Assembly (NCBI RefSeq): GCF_000019225.1 | Contig: NC_010995.1 | Location: forward strand, 310,001-374,000 | Origin: Cellvibrio japonicus Ueda107 | GTDB taxonomy: Bacteria; Pseudomonadota; Gammaproteobacteria; Pseudomonadales; Cellvibrionaceae | Direction: 5' to 3' | DNA length: 64,000 nt | Shown here: positions 9,142 through 19,794 of the stretch, piece by piece | Layout: every line of letters starts with the position of its first letter | How positions within the stretch are numbered: position 1 is the first letter of the stretch | Translations under genes and position numbers: made by a program | Notes under the pieces: generated by a model | The model's input: only the letters and a program-made list of their open reading frames with translations | The model's database searches: none | What the model was told of the DNA's origin: nothing

Positions 9142-9253
9142 CCCTAACATTTGTATACCCCGCATGCGCGTTATCTCTCTTCAACCCTGTTTCAGGATTC
9201 TCTCCAACCCTTTTGATTCAAAAGGCTTTTAGACAGATTTATCCCGTTAGGCT
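9142..9253 (-). repeat. attC-like recombination site (112 bp)
   Basis: On the minus strand the site starts with AGCCTAAC and ends with GTTAGGGC; the plus-strand GTTAGGC end fits the GTTRRRY core consensus. It precedes the YciI-like gene by about 30 bases. The upstream 180 bases (9257-9436) hold no convincing gene and no integrase. Confidence 0.6.
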
Positions 9254-9436
9254 AAGCAACAAACCGTGCATGCTCATTTTTCACCCGATGGAATGCGTAA
9301 TATCATTCTCTGGGTTTCCTCATCTGTCTGACTATAAAGATATTTTTAATGGTTCGAAAGGAATAAATGAGAATTGTAAAAATGCAATTTGAGCATCACT
9401 GTTCCTAAAAAACCAACATTACCCCAGATTGCACCA

Positions 9437-9682
9437 TCAGCCAAACACCACCCGTTCTACATGCGGATTTTCAACCAGTACATCCAACTGCTTCAATTCA
9501 CTTAACACCACCAGTTGCTCGCCAGTATCGGTACTGAGCTTGATGCACTCTTCGCGCTGGTCGTTGTGCTGGGTGTCCTGGGCTATGCCTTCAATAGTCG
9601 CGCCGGATGTCAGGGTGAGGCGGATGGGGTAGTGGTACAGGCAGACGATTTCGATGTAGTCGTGTTGGTCGCAGTGGATCAT
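9437..9682 (-). CDS. rof: Rho-binding antiterminator (Rof family)
   Basis: The 81-aa protein shows the Rof signature CDQHDYIEIVCLYHYPIRLTL near the N-terminus and an Sm-like beta fold (ATIEGIAQDTQHNDQREECIKL). Rof binds transcription terminator Rho and inhibits RNA binding. The gene lies 19 bases downstream of algR on the same strand. Confidence 0.85.
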   Translation of the reverse strand: MIHCDQHDYIEIVCLYHYPIRLTLTSGATIEGIAQDTQHNDQREECIKLSTDTGEQLVVLSELKQLDVLVENPHVERVVFG

Positions 9683-9701
9683 CTGTGTGTGTCCTTGCCC
9701 A

Positions 9702-10442
9702 TTAAATCGTTCTCATAAAGTCCTTAACGCCACTGACATGGCGGCGACTGATCAGGGGTTTTTGTGCGCAGCCATTCAGGCGAACCTGGTATTGCCCTTG
9801 GGCATTGCGTTCAATTGCCTCTATGTGTTTTACCGATACCAGCGCGTTGCGATGGATGCGCAGGAAGTGGTTGCCAAACTCCTCTTCCAGTTCCTTGAGG
9901 GTTTCATCGAGCAGGTGTTCCCCACCCAGGTGAAATACGGTGACGTATTTCTGGTCGGCTATAAAATAGCGCACCTCGTCCAGCGGGATTAGTTCCACAC
10001 CGCGCCTTGTGCGGGTACTGATGTGAGTGCGGCTGTCGCTCGCTGATGTGCCGCGTTTTTGCTCGGCGGCTTGTCGCTGCAATTTATTGAGGTTTGATGC
10101 CTTGTCGAGGACTTGCAGTAACTGCTCGGCCTTTACCGGTTTTAGCAGGTAGCCAATCGCGTTGGTGCCAAATGCATCCAGCGCATAGTTGTCAAAGGCC
10201 GTGCAGAAAATAATAGCGGGCGGGTCATCCAGTTTGCTGATGTCCTGCGCGAGGTCGAGGCCATCTTTTCCCGGCATGCGAATATCCAGCAATACGATGT
10301 CAGGGTCCTGGTTAATCACAGCGTGGAGTGCGCTTTCAGCGTTATCGGCTTCGGCTACCACACAAAATCCCTCAAGTTTTTCCACCATGCGGACCAGGCG
10401 TTGGCGGGCGAGGGTTTCATCGTCGACGATCAAAACATCCAT
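9702..10442 (-). CDS. algR: LytTR response regulator (AlgR-like)
   Basis: The 246-aa protein has an N-terminal receiver domain (MDVLIVDDE; phospho-acceptor Asp in DIVLLDIRMPGKDG) and a C-terminal LytTR DNA-binding domain (residues about 140-246, with FLRIHRNALVSVKHIEAI). It is the cytoplasmic partner of the adjacent sensor, whose stop lies only 6 bases upstream. In pseudomonads the AlgZ/AlgR pair controls alginate and type IV pili; which targets it has here is unknown. Confidence 0.92.
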   Translation of the reverse strand: MDVLIVDDETLARQRLVRMVEKLEGFCVVAEADNAESALHAVINQDPDIVLLDIRMPGKDGLDLAQDISKLDDPPAIIFCTAFDNYALDAFGTNAIGYLLKPVKAEQLLQVLDKASNLNKLQRQAAEQKRGTSASDSRTHISTRTRRGVELIPLDEVRYFIADQKYVTVFHLGGEHLLDETLKELEEEFGNHFLRIHRNALVSVKHIEAIERNAQGQYQVRLNGCAQKPLISRRHVSGVKDFMRTI

Positions 10443-10448
10443 AGTGGA

Positions 10449-11549
10449 TTATCCCTTGAGTGGGCAAAAGATATAGGTGGTGAACAAACCGTTTTCCGCG
10501 CTGCTCGACAGGCGTGCACGGGTACCGAAATGCGCGGTGAGGCGGCGGCGGATATTATCGAGTGCCATGCGGTTGTGGCGGCCGTTGGATTCGGGGGTGT
10601 CTTCTCCGACAGGTGATTTTTTAGTGGTCGCTTTGGCGAGCGGGTAGGGATTGGTAATCACAATGCGCAATTGTTTATCCTTGTGCAGCACCCGTATGCC
10701 GATGGTGCCGCCCTGGGGTAGGGGTTCTATGCCGTGGAAAATCGCGTTTTCAAGCAAGGGTTGCAACATCAGGCTGGGAATCTTGAGCTGCGGGTCGAGT
10801 TTGCCCAATTGCCAATCCACCACCAGGCGCTTGCCCAGGCGCAATTGTTCAATGTCCAGATAGCGTCGGCACAATTCCAGCTCCCGCTCCAGGGGAATCA
10901 AGCCAGGTTCGGCTAGGCTGGCACGAAACAGGTCGGATAAATCCTCCACCACCCGCTCAGCGGTGTCCGGTGCTGTGGCAATCAGGCTGGCAATGGAGTT
11001 CATACTATTGAACAGAAAGTGTGGGCGAATCCGCGATTGCAGTGCCTGGATGCGCGCCTGCATTTCCGCCTCGCGCTGGTTGGCCAATTGCTGTTGTAAA
11101 TACAGGTAGCGCAGGGCGATACCGGCGCTGATAGCGGCCAGTGCCAGGTGTTCCAGTACTATCCAGCCATTGACCTGGAAGTGATGGTCGCTCAGGTAGA
11201 TCAAGCCGCTCATGGCGTAGAGCAGCCATTGGCTAATCAGGCTCAGGGTAAGGGTGATGCCCAGTACCAAGCCATAGCTGATGAGCCCGGCTTTGGCCTG
11301 TGGCAAGCTGCCCAGCCAGTGGCGCATCCGGCACAGGCAGAGTGCGCTGAGGATCATGATCCACTGCACTTGCACTGAGGCCATAGCAAGGTGATCCCAA
11401 TTGAAATCGCGGAAGCCGTAATCGGCGATTGTCAACAACAGCGCCAGCAACTCGGCAACCAATACCAACAGGAAGAGCACCTGGGTGCCGCAGAGATTGG
11501 GCAGGAAAGGGACTGGTTTGGCCGGGGTTGATGTCATGGAATCGATCAT
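10449..11549 (-). CDS. algZ: Sensor histidine kinase, LytS/AlgZ type
   Basis: The 366-aa protein has four to five predicted membrane helices in the first 150 residues, then a His_kinase domain with the motif IRPHFLFNSMNSIASLIA (phospho-acceptor His) and a short HATPase region (LMLQPLLENAIFHGIEPL; the N box). It should phosphorylate the LytTR regulator encoded immediately downstream. The start could be the ATG at 11549 or 11537; neither has a strong ribosome site. The order algZ-algR opposite argH is as in Pseudomonas. Confidence 0.9.
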   Translation of the reverse strand: MIDSMTSTPAKPVPFLPNLCGTQVLFLLVLVAELLALLLTIADYGFRDFNWDHLAMASVQVQWIMILSALCLCRMRHWLGSLPQAKAGLISYGLVLGITLTLSLISQWLLYAMSGLIYLSDHHFQVNGWIVLEHLALAAISAGIALRYLYLQQQLANQREAEMQARIQALQSRIRPHFLFNSMNSIASLIATAPDTAERVVEDLSDLFRASLAEPGLIPLERELELCRRYLDIEQLRLGKRLVVDWQLGKLDPQLKIPSLMLQPLLENAIFHGIEPLPQGGTIGIRVLHKDKQLRIVITNPYPLAKATTKKSPVGEDTPESNGRHNRMALDNIRRRLTAHFGTRARLSSSAENGLFTTYIFCPLKG

Positions 11550-11712
11550 TGTTATGGGTTATGGATACCTTGGCCCTAACTTTACGCCAGACTCGGCTAT
11601 AATGCGCGCCTCGCTTGGGGGACAGCCCCAATACTAGCTTATTCGCCGGTCGCGCATTGTGGCCGGTTTAACAGCCGCGCCTGTGCGCTTTTTCTTCGGT
11701 GGACCTTTCTTC

Positions 11713-13110
<1,398 letters not shown>

Positions 13111-13131
13111 CGGGCCCGGCACCAGGATTCC

Positions 13132-13166
13132 AATGCCGTGCCCTTCGCCGGGGTGCGGCATTTTTA
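13132..13166 (+). terminator. Rho-independent terminator after argH
   Basis: AATGCCG and CGGCATT-type arms with an inner CCC/GGG pairing form a hairpin followed by TTTTTATTTT, about 20 bases after the argH stop. Confidence 0.8.
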
Positions 13167-13170
13167 TTTT

Positions 13171-13465
13171 ATAAATCAAAATGTTAATAAAATGACCTGG
13201 TAAAACGTTTATTGGGTATAGGCAAGTTGCCAGGGTTCGTTTGATGGTTGCCTGGCGTCGTCAAAATTTATTTCACATCCTGGTCGTTTCGGTCTGGCAA
13301 TTGCACCAAATTGGGCTAGTCTTTGGGTTTTTACAGTTTATTTTTTAGGCGTTTTGGCATCTGGCTCAACGGTAAGGCCGGTGTCAGGCGGATAAATATC
13401 ATGGGTAAACATAACATCACGGGTAAATATTGATGTGCAGGTCGGGTTTTTGAGGCAGGGGCGGC
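13171..13465. other. Intergenic region argH - hybrid kinase
   Basis: About 300 bases with no convincing gene, repeat or RNA. It presumably carries the promoter of the hybrid sensor kinase gene; GGGGCGG is the only purine-rich stretch before its ATG. Confidence 0.5.
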
Positions 13466-15541
13466 ATGGATAAGAAGTTGGACAGCGCGGAGGCCAAGCT
13501 GGAAGTTCTGGAGGCGCGCCTGCGTTTGCTGGAGGAGCGCGACCGTCGCCATCAATATGCCATGGAGGCGACCAACGATGGCCTGTGGGACTGGGACCTC
13601 ATTACCGACAAGATCTATTTCAGCAACAGTTATCTGCGCATGCTGGGCTATGACTATGAAGAGCTGCCCGGCAACCTGCAAACCCTCAAGGACTATTTCA
13701 TCCACCCGGAAGATGTGGACAACCTGCTGCAGGAGTACCGGGTTGCCGTGCATAACTGTCGCGATTCCCTGCAATTGCAATACCGCATGCTGCACCGCAA
13801 TGGCCACAGCATTTGGGTGCACTCCAAAGCCAAATTCTTTGAGCCGGATGCCGATGGCAGGCCCACCCGCTGTGTGGGAATCAATACCGATATTTCCCGT
13901 TTTATCAAAACCCAGGAAGAGTTGTTGCATGCCAAAACCCAGGCGGATATGGCCAGTAAAACCAAAAGCGAATTCCTGGCGCGTATCAGCCATGAAATCC
14001 GCACACCGATGAACGCGATTATCGGTATTGGCTATTTGATGCAGGATACCCCGCTGGACGAGCAACAACAGAGCTACCTGACCAGCATTAATTCGGCAGC
14101 GGATTCGCTGTTACAAATCATCAACCAGCTGTTGGATTTTTCCAAAATCGAGGCGGGCAGGGTCATTCTTGAGCATGCCCATTTTGACCTGGAGCAAGTG
14201 TTTGAAAAAATCACGCGTTTGTTTGAGATCAGCGCGCTGCACCGCAATGTCAGCATTGCCTACGATATAGCGCCGGATGTGCCGCGTTTTTTACGCGGCG
14301 ATGCCTCGCGTTTGAGCCAAATACTGAATCACCTGATCAGCAACGCCTTTCAGTATTCGCGTCGCGATCAGGTGGTTGTAAGAGTGAAGCGTCTCCCCGG
14401 AGAGCAATTAGTGCTAGAGTTCTGTGTAGAGGACACCGGCCTGGGGATGACGGCGGAAAAACTCAGCCATGTAAAAGAGCGTTTGCTCAAGGGCAGCCAG
14501 GAGACCGGCGGCTCAACCTGTGGGCTGGGTATTTGCAATCATCTGATTCAGTTGATGCAGGGTGACATGCGTATTGAATCCGCGCCCAACCGGGGCTGTA
14601 AAGTCAGCTTTAGCGCCAATTTTGAACCCAGCCGTTTGGGAGAAAAAACCCTGGTGAACCAACCGCGCGAACTTAGCAATATCCGTGTCCTGATTGTGGA
14701 CGATAACACCATTGCCCGTACCATTATTGCGAGTACAGCGCGCAGTTTGCGCCTGCAAGTGGATGAGGCCGACAAGCCGCTGGAGGCTATGGATAAAATC
14801 CGTCAGGCGGATAATCTCGGCCAGCCTTATCATTTGGTGTTACTCGATTATCGCATGCCAACGATTAATGGCTTGCAACTCACTGGCATGATCAAAAAAG
14901 ACCGCAGCTTGCGCTGTAAACCACAGGTATTTTTGATCTCTGCCTATCATCGCGACGAAATTTCCAGCACCGATCCCAATGCGATTTTGGTGGATGAATT
15001 CCTCAGCAAACCGGTGAGTGAGTCGCGCTTGTTCGAAGCCATCAGCCAGGCGGTAAACCGTGAGCAGCGCTTGCAGGAAATCAGCCCCTTGCTGGTGGGT
15101 GACGAAGACCGTGCCGCGCTCCTGGCATCGGCACGGGTATTGGTCGTTGAGGATAATCTGGTCAATCAGCAAGTGATTTGCGGCATCCTCAAAAAGAAAC
15201 AGGTTGTCACTGTATTGGCAGCCAATGGCCTTGAGGCGGTTAATGCCGTGACGGAGGCGAGCGAACCCTTTGATGCCATCCTGATGGATCTGGAAATGCC
15301 GATCATGGATGGTATTGAAGCAACCTGCCAAATTCGCCGGCAATGGCCTGCACAATTGCTGCCGATTATTGCCGTTACTGCCCAGGCGATGCGCGGTGAT
15401 CGCGAGCGCTGCCTGGAAGCGGGGATGAATGGCTATCTTTCCAAGCCCGTGAATCCTGAACAATTGTATAACACCCTGGTTGAGGTCCTGCGTGCGCGAA
15501 GGGATCAGCGTGCCGCTTCGCCCCAGAATCCTACCGACTGA
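13466..15541 (+). CDS. Hybrid sensor histidine kinase, PAS-HisKA-HATPase-REC-REC
   Basis: The 691-aa protein has no membrane segment. It begins with a short coiled coil (residues 1-30), then a PAS/PAC domain (about 31-148), HisKA (FLARISHEIRTPMNAIIG, His 176), HATPase_c (DTGLGMT and GLGICNHL), and two receiver domains: one with LIVDDN and LLDYRMPTING, the other with LVVEDN and LMDLEMPIMDG. It is a soluble multi-step phosphorelay kinase. Its stop is 17 bases before cyaA, so it may be co-transcribed with adenylate cyclase. No Hpt domain is present in it, so a separate Hpt protein or direct transfer is expected. Confidence 0.93.
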   Translation: MDKKLDSAEAKLEVLEARLRLLEERDRRHQYAMEATNDGLWDWDLITDKIYFSNSYLRMLGYDYEELPGNLQTLKDYFIHPEDVDNLLQEYRVAVHNCRDSLQLQYRMLHRNGHSIWVHSKAKFFEPDADGRPTRCVGINTDISRFIKTQEELLHAKTQADMASKTKSEFLARISHEIRTPMNAIIGIGYLMQDTPLDEQQQSYLTSINSAADSLLQIINQLLDFSKIEAGRVILEHAHFDLEQVFEKITRLFEISALHRNVSIAYDIAPDVPRFLRGDASRLSQILNHLISNAFQYSRRDQVVVRVKRLPGEQLVLEFCVEDTGLGMTAEKLSHVKERLLKGSQETGGSTCGLGICNHLIQLMQGDMRIESAPNRGCKVSFSANFEPSRLGEKTLVNQPRELSNIRVLIVDDNTIARTIIASTARSLRLQVDEADKPLEAMDKIRQADNLGQPYHLVLLDYRMPTINGLQLTGMIKKDRSLRCKPQVFLISAYHRDEISSTDPNAILVDEFLSKPVSESRLFEAISQAVNREQRLQEISPLLVGDEDRAALLASARVLVVEDNLVNQQVICGILKKKQVVTVLAANGLEAVNAVTEASEPFDAILMDLEMPIMDGIEATCQIRRQWPAQLLPIIAVTAQAMRGDRERCLEAGMNGYLSKPVNPEQLYNTLVEVLRARRDQRAASPQNPTD

Positions 15542-15558
15542 ATCCGTGCGGGCCGTCC

Positions 15559-17514
15559 ATGAGTGCCACCTCTATTGATACCCATGGAATTGATGAGGGT
15601 CTGGATCGAAAACAACTGACGCTGTTACGCCGGCGTTTCCTGTCGCTGAACGAGCAGCGTGTTGCGCGTACCCTTACCAACCTTTCCGAGCGGCAACAAC
15701 AATTCATGCAGTTGTTACCGCTGCTGTTTCACGTCAATCACCCTATGTTGCCCGGCTATATCTCTGGTGCTACCCCGGCGGGTGTATATGCCTACCAGCC
15801 GGATAAGGACAGCCTGCGCCTGGCCAGGATTCTCGCTCGCAGTTTTACATACACCCGCGACCTGGTTGAGACAACACCGGGTATTGATGCGCTGTTTTTA
15901 ATGGGCAGTGTGGGCAGTATTGCCCACACGGCGGGCAGTGACATGGATATCTGGGTTTGCCATAACCCGACGCTGGATTTGCCTGCCCTGCAGGAACTGG
16001 AGCGCAAATGCCAGGTGATCACTCACTGGGCGGCGAGCCAGATACACCTGGAGGTACATTTTTTCCTGATGACGGGCGAGCATTTCCAAACCGGAAAATG
16101 CTCCAGTATGAGCAGTGAGGCCAGTGGCTCTGCCCAGCATTATTTGTTGCTGGATGAGTTTTACCGCACGGCGCTCTGGTTGGCGGGTAAGGTGCCGCTC
16201 TGGTGGTTCGTCCCCGTAACGCGCGAGGCGGATTACCGCCGCTACAGCGAAACACTCCTGCACAAGCGTTTTATTAAGGCTGCTGAAGTGATTGATTTCG
16301 GTGGATTGCCGTTTATCCCGGCCAATGAATTTATCGGCGCCGGGATTTGGCAGTTATACAAAGCCATTGCATCGCCCTATAAATCCGTTCTCAAACTGTT
16401 ATTGCTGGAAGTCTATGCCAGTGGTGATACAGCGCAAGATACGGCAACAGAACCCCTGGCGCTCAGCCTAAAGCGTGCGCTCTATGAGCGCGAGCCGGAT
16501 GTTGACCGGCTTGATCCCTATGTGATGATCTACGAACGTATCGAGCGCTATCTGTGCGCGCGTCACCAGGATGCACGCCTGGAGTTGGTGCGCCGCTGCC
16601 TGTATTTCAAAATCAATAAACCGCTCTCGCGCAAAAACGCGCGTACAAAAAAATCCTGGCAGCGTGTGCTGTTGGAAGACCTAACCCATGCCTGGGGATG
16701 GAATAGCCATCAACTGCATATGCTTGACAATCGCGCCTATTGGAAATCGCCCCATGTGATTGCCGAGCGCGCATTGCTGGTCAATGAGTTAAACCACAGT
16801 TATCGCCTCCTGGCAGAGTTGAATAAGCAGCTCGGGTTGAATGCGGCTATCAGCACCGACGAATTGCAGGTACTCGGGCGTAAATTACACGCTGCCTTCG
16901 AGCGCAAGGCGGGTAAGGTCGAATACATCAATCCCGGCATTTCGCGCAATCTCAGCGAGCCGGCCTTGTGTTTTGTACAGGACAAATCTGTTGCGGGCGA
17001 GAGCTGGCAACTGGTGCGCGGCAGCCAGCAGGATTTAACCCTGCGCTCTGTCGCAGTCGAGCCAGTGCGCCGCGCGCGCAGCCTGGTGGAGTTACTGGTG
17101 TGGAGCCAGGTAAATGGCTTGCTGGTACCGGGGACCCGTGTCGATTTGATCAGCAAGGATTACCAGATCACCGCCCTGCAAAAGCAACAACTGTTGCAGG
17201 CAATCCTGCAATGGTTGCCTGAGCCGCATCAACCCGAGCACCAGGCATTTACCTCGGCAGCGCGTGTGGAAAAAGTGCTGATGCTGTTTAACCTGGGGGT
17301 AGAGCCGCAGGCAGAATTGCATAAAAGAGGGATGCAAATGCTCAGTGCGCAAAGTGATCCGCTGGGATTCAGTGGTTTTCGCGCAAACCTGGTGTTGAGT
17401 GTGGACATTGTGCAACTGAACTCCTGGGGCGAATTGGTTGCGCGCCACTATCCGCAGGATGCCCTGGTGAATGCACTCTTGCACTACCACTGCTGTCCCA
17501 TAGTTTGTAGATAA
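15559..17514 (+). pseudogene. cyaA: Class I adenylate cyclase, N-terminal part, interrupted by IS4-family element
   Basis: Codons 1-643 (15559-17487) are native cyaA; the frame then runs a few residues into the insertion sequence and stops at 17514. The catalytic domain is whole: MGSVGSIAHTAGSDMDIWVCH is the nucleotidyltransferase-type motif with the metal-binding DMD. In the E. coli enzyme the N-terminal half makes cAMP and the C-terminal half imposes glucose-dependent control (established knowledge), so the truncated product could still be active. Removing the element and one 10-bp target copy restores a single frame of about 972 aa with the segment at 18772. I call it broken, but partial activity is possible. 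Confidence 0.9.
17478..17487 (+). repeat. Target-site duplication, left copy
   Basis: CTTGCACTAC, a 10-bp direct repeat identical to 18762-18771. It belongs to the cyaA coding sequence. Confidence 0.93.
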
Positions 17515-17587
17515 AAGAAAAGCCTGTTTTCCAAGTTGATACAATGTAAGTGCGACCAAACATTGGTAAAACAAAGGAAAACAGGCT

Positions 17588-18739
17588 TTGTCACATTCTA
17601 ACACCGCATTTCATCAACTACTCAAACCTTTATCGAGACATGAATTTGAAGCGGAAGCTAAAAAGCATCATGTCGGCCAAAAATTGCGCTCGGCCACCCG
17701 CTGGGATCAATTTGTCGGCATGGCCATGTCGCAGCTCTCTGGCCGCCAAAGCTTGCGTGATATTCAATCCAATCTCGAAGCACAGCAGCATAAACTTTAT
17801 CATCTCGGTGCCAAGCCAATAGCCCGTTCAACGTTGGCACGAATCAACGAAGTACAGCCCGCCGAACTCTACAAACACGTATTTGCTCGTCTGCTTCACC
17901 GCTGTAAATCCATGCAGGGCAAACACAAATTCCAGTTTAAAAATCCGCTGTACTCCCTTGATGCCAGCGCGATTGATTTATCGCTGTCGGTATTTCCCTG
18001 GGCGGCGCATCGAGATGACACAGCAAATGTAAAATTAAGTGTTGGCCTGAATCATGGCACCCAAGTGCCGGAGTTTGTCGCACTCAGTGATGGCCAGGAA
18101 AACGACATGATTGAGGGACGAAAATTTGATTTTCCCAAAGGCAGCATCGTTGCGTTTGATAAAGGCTACGTGGATTACCGCTGGTTTAAGTTATTGACAG
18201 ATAAAGGAGTTTTCTTTGTAACCCGCTTGCGCGCCAAAGCCGTCTATCGCGTGGAAGAACGTCGCTATGCCGACAGCAGCAAAGGTATTATCAGTGATCA
18301 GGTCATTCAATTATCCAGCGCTCATGCGATCAAACGCGGCGCACCGAAGTTGCGTCGAATTGGCTATCGTGACGCAACAACCGGCAAATTCTATGAGTTT
18401 CTCACCAACAACTTTCAGCTGGCGGCGGCCACAATTGCAGCGATTTATAAGGATCGCTGGCAGGTGGAGTTGTTCTTCAAAGCGATCAAACAAAACCTGA
18501 AGATCAAAGCGTTTGTGGGCACTTCAAGAAATGCGGTGTTAACACAAATTTGGATTGCCATGATTACGTATCTATTGTTGGCATTTTCGCGTCACAGCAC
18601 TAAAGCGGGATGGACAGTTCAACGGATCATGAGGGTAATTCAGTTAAATTTGTTTGAGCGTAGGAGTCTAAAAAGCATCCTGATACCGGACCCGCCGAAT
18701 CATAAAAAAAGCGAGCCTCAAATGAGGCTCGCCTTATGA
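17588..18739 (+). CDS. IS4-family transposase with DUF4372 N-terminal domain
   Basis: The 383-aa protein starts at a TTG codon (LSHSNTAFHQLLKPLSRHEF), which fits homologues beginning with this helical DUF4372 domain. The DDE catalytic domain shows D in YSLDASAIDLSLS, D in IVAFDKGYVDYRWF, and YKDRWQVELFFKAIKQNLKIKAF with the catalytic Glu (YREK-like motif). It is intact and is expected to be active. Confidence 0.93.
   Translation: MSHSNTAFHQLLKPLSRHEFEAEAKKHHVGQKLRSATRWDQFVGMAMSQLSGRQSLRDIQSNLEAQQHKLYHLGAKPIARSTLARINEVQPAELYKHVFARLLHRCKSMQGKHKFQFKNPLYSLDASAIDLSLSVFPWAAHRDDTANVKLSVGLNHGTQVPEFVALSDGQENDMIEGRKFDFPKGSIVAFDKGYVDYRWFKLLTDKGVFFVTRLRAKAVYRVEERRYADSSKGIISDQVIQLSSAHAIKRGAPKLRRIGYRDATTGKFYEFLTNNFQLAAATIAAIYKDRWQVELFFKAIKQNLKIKAFVGTSRNAVLTQIWIAMITYLLLAFSRHSTKAGWTVQRIMRVIQLNLFERRSLKSILIPDPPNHKKSEPQMRLAL
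18711..18733 (-). terminator. Hairpin at the IS right end, terminator on the minus strand
   Basis: GCGAGCCTCA and TGAGGCTCGC form a 10-bp stem inside the last codons of the transposase. Read on the minus strand it is followed by seven T, so it would block transcription entering the element from downstream and protect the transposase from antisense RNA. Confidence 0.7.
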
Positions 18740-18761
18740 GTAGAACTATGGGACAGCAGTG

Positions 18762-18771
18762 CTTGCACTAC
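18762..18771 (+). repeat. Target-site duplication, right copy
   Basis: CTTGCACTAC, identical to 17478-17487; together they define the insertion point. Confidence 0.93.
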
Positions 18772-19761
18772 TTGCGCTTGTTGCCACCGGGGCGGCGCCC
18801 GGCGCTGCCGGAATTAACCATTCGCTGTTTCAGCCTTGGCCAGGGCACCAATATCGCTCAGCGTCTCACCGATTTATGGCGCGATCTCATCCATTGCTTT
18901 TACTCCGGCCTGCGCCCATCGGGAAGTCGTTATTTGTTGGAAACCGGCGATGAATTCTTGCTGCTGCAATTTTTGCAACAACAGCCGCAGGTGTATCGCT
19001 ACAAGGATTATGATCGCCTGCTCGAAAAACTCAGCCAGCCACAAGCTGACTACAGTCCTTTGGTGGTTGATCGCTATGCGTTGCGCGATAAACCCCTGGC
19101 TGCCATCAGCCAAACGATCAAGGTGCCAGGCATTTATTTGTTCTATCAAGTTGACGTAGAGACAGCGCACGATAGTCGACATTGGGCACGTATTATGTTG
19201 GTCGATGAAAAAGGTTCGCTATTTACGGCGCGTGCCCACTATTACAACCAGCAGACCTTCCTGCGTCCGCTGCTGATTTTTATTCGCAATGCACTCCAGC
19301 ACCAGCAGTGGTCTGGCGATCTGCATTCAGCATTAATGCTCGATAACATCCAGGTATACGAGTTGGAGCCTGCCCGCCACTATCTTTCGTCCGGGCGTAG
19401 CGGGCCTTTGTTAGTACAAGCAAGACAGTTCCCAGCGCAATGGATGCGCATACCATTAATGAATATCAAAGCCATCGCTGACATGAACGCCGATGGACAA
19501 TTGTTATTTTCGCTCTACTGCGACGAGCAGGAGTTTTCACCCTTGGCCTATGGTGATGAACTTATGCCCGCCGTTGCCCGTTATATCCTCGGTCACCGCC
19601 GTACCGGGGAACATTATCCCGGATACATCACAGACCTTGACCTCTCCCTCTGCCGGGAAACTATTGTCCAGCAAACAGGCTTGCAACTGAGTCATTATTT
19701 GCAGATAAAAACAGATCTGGAAATGCAGTTGAATCAGGCGATGCGGCAGTTGTTGGCGTAA
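18772..19761 (+). pseudogene. cyaA: Class I adenylate cyclase, C-terminal part downstream of the IS
   Basis: These 329 codons continue cyaA in frame (LRLLPPGRRPALPELTIRC...) after the insertion, ending at the native stop. The frame is also open from an ATG at 18736 inside the element. This part corresponds to the regulatory C-terminal domain of class I cyclases and has no catalytic residues. A degraded second copy of its 3' end lies at 35345-35703. Confidence 0.92.
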
Positions 19762-19794
19762 TACCGGATTGATAAAGAAGGATTTATCTCCTTT

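Larger units (their letters stand above)
17488..18761 (+). mobile_element. IS4-family insertion sequence in cyaA (1274 bp)
   Basis: The terminal inverted repeats share CACTGCTGTCCCATAGTT (18 bases) at both ends. The element carries one transposase gene and is flanked by a perfect 10-bp target duplication, so the insertion is simple and fairly recent. A second internal inverted repeat lies near the left end (AAGCCTGTTTTCC at about 17520 and GGAAAACAGGCTT at about 17576). Confidence 0.95.
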
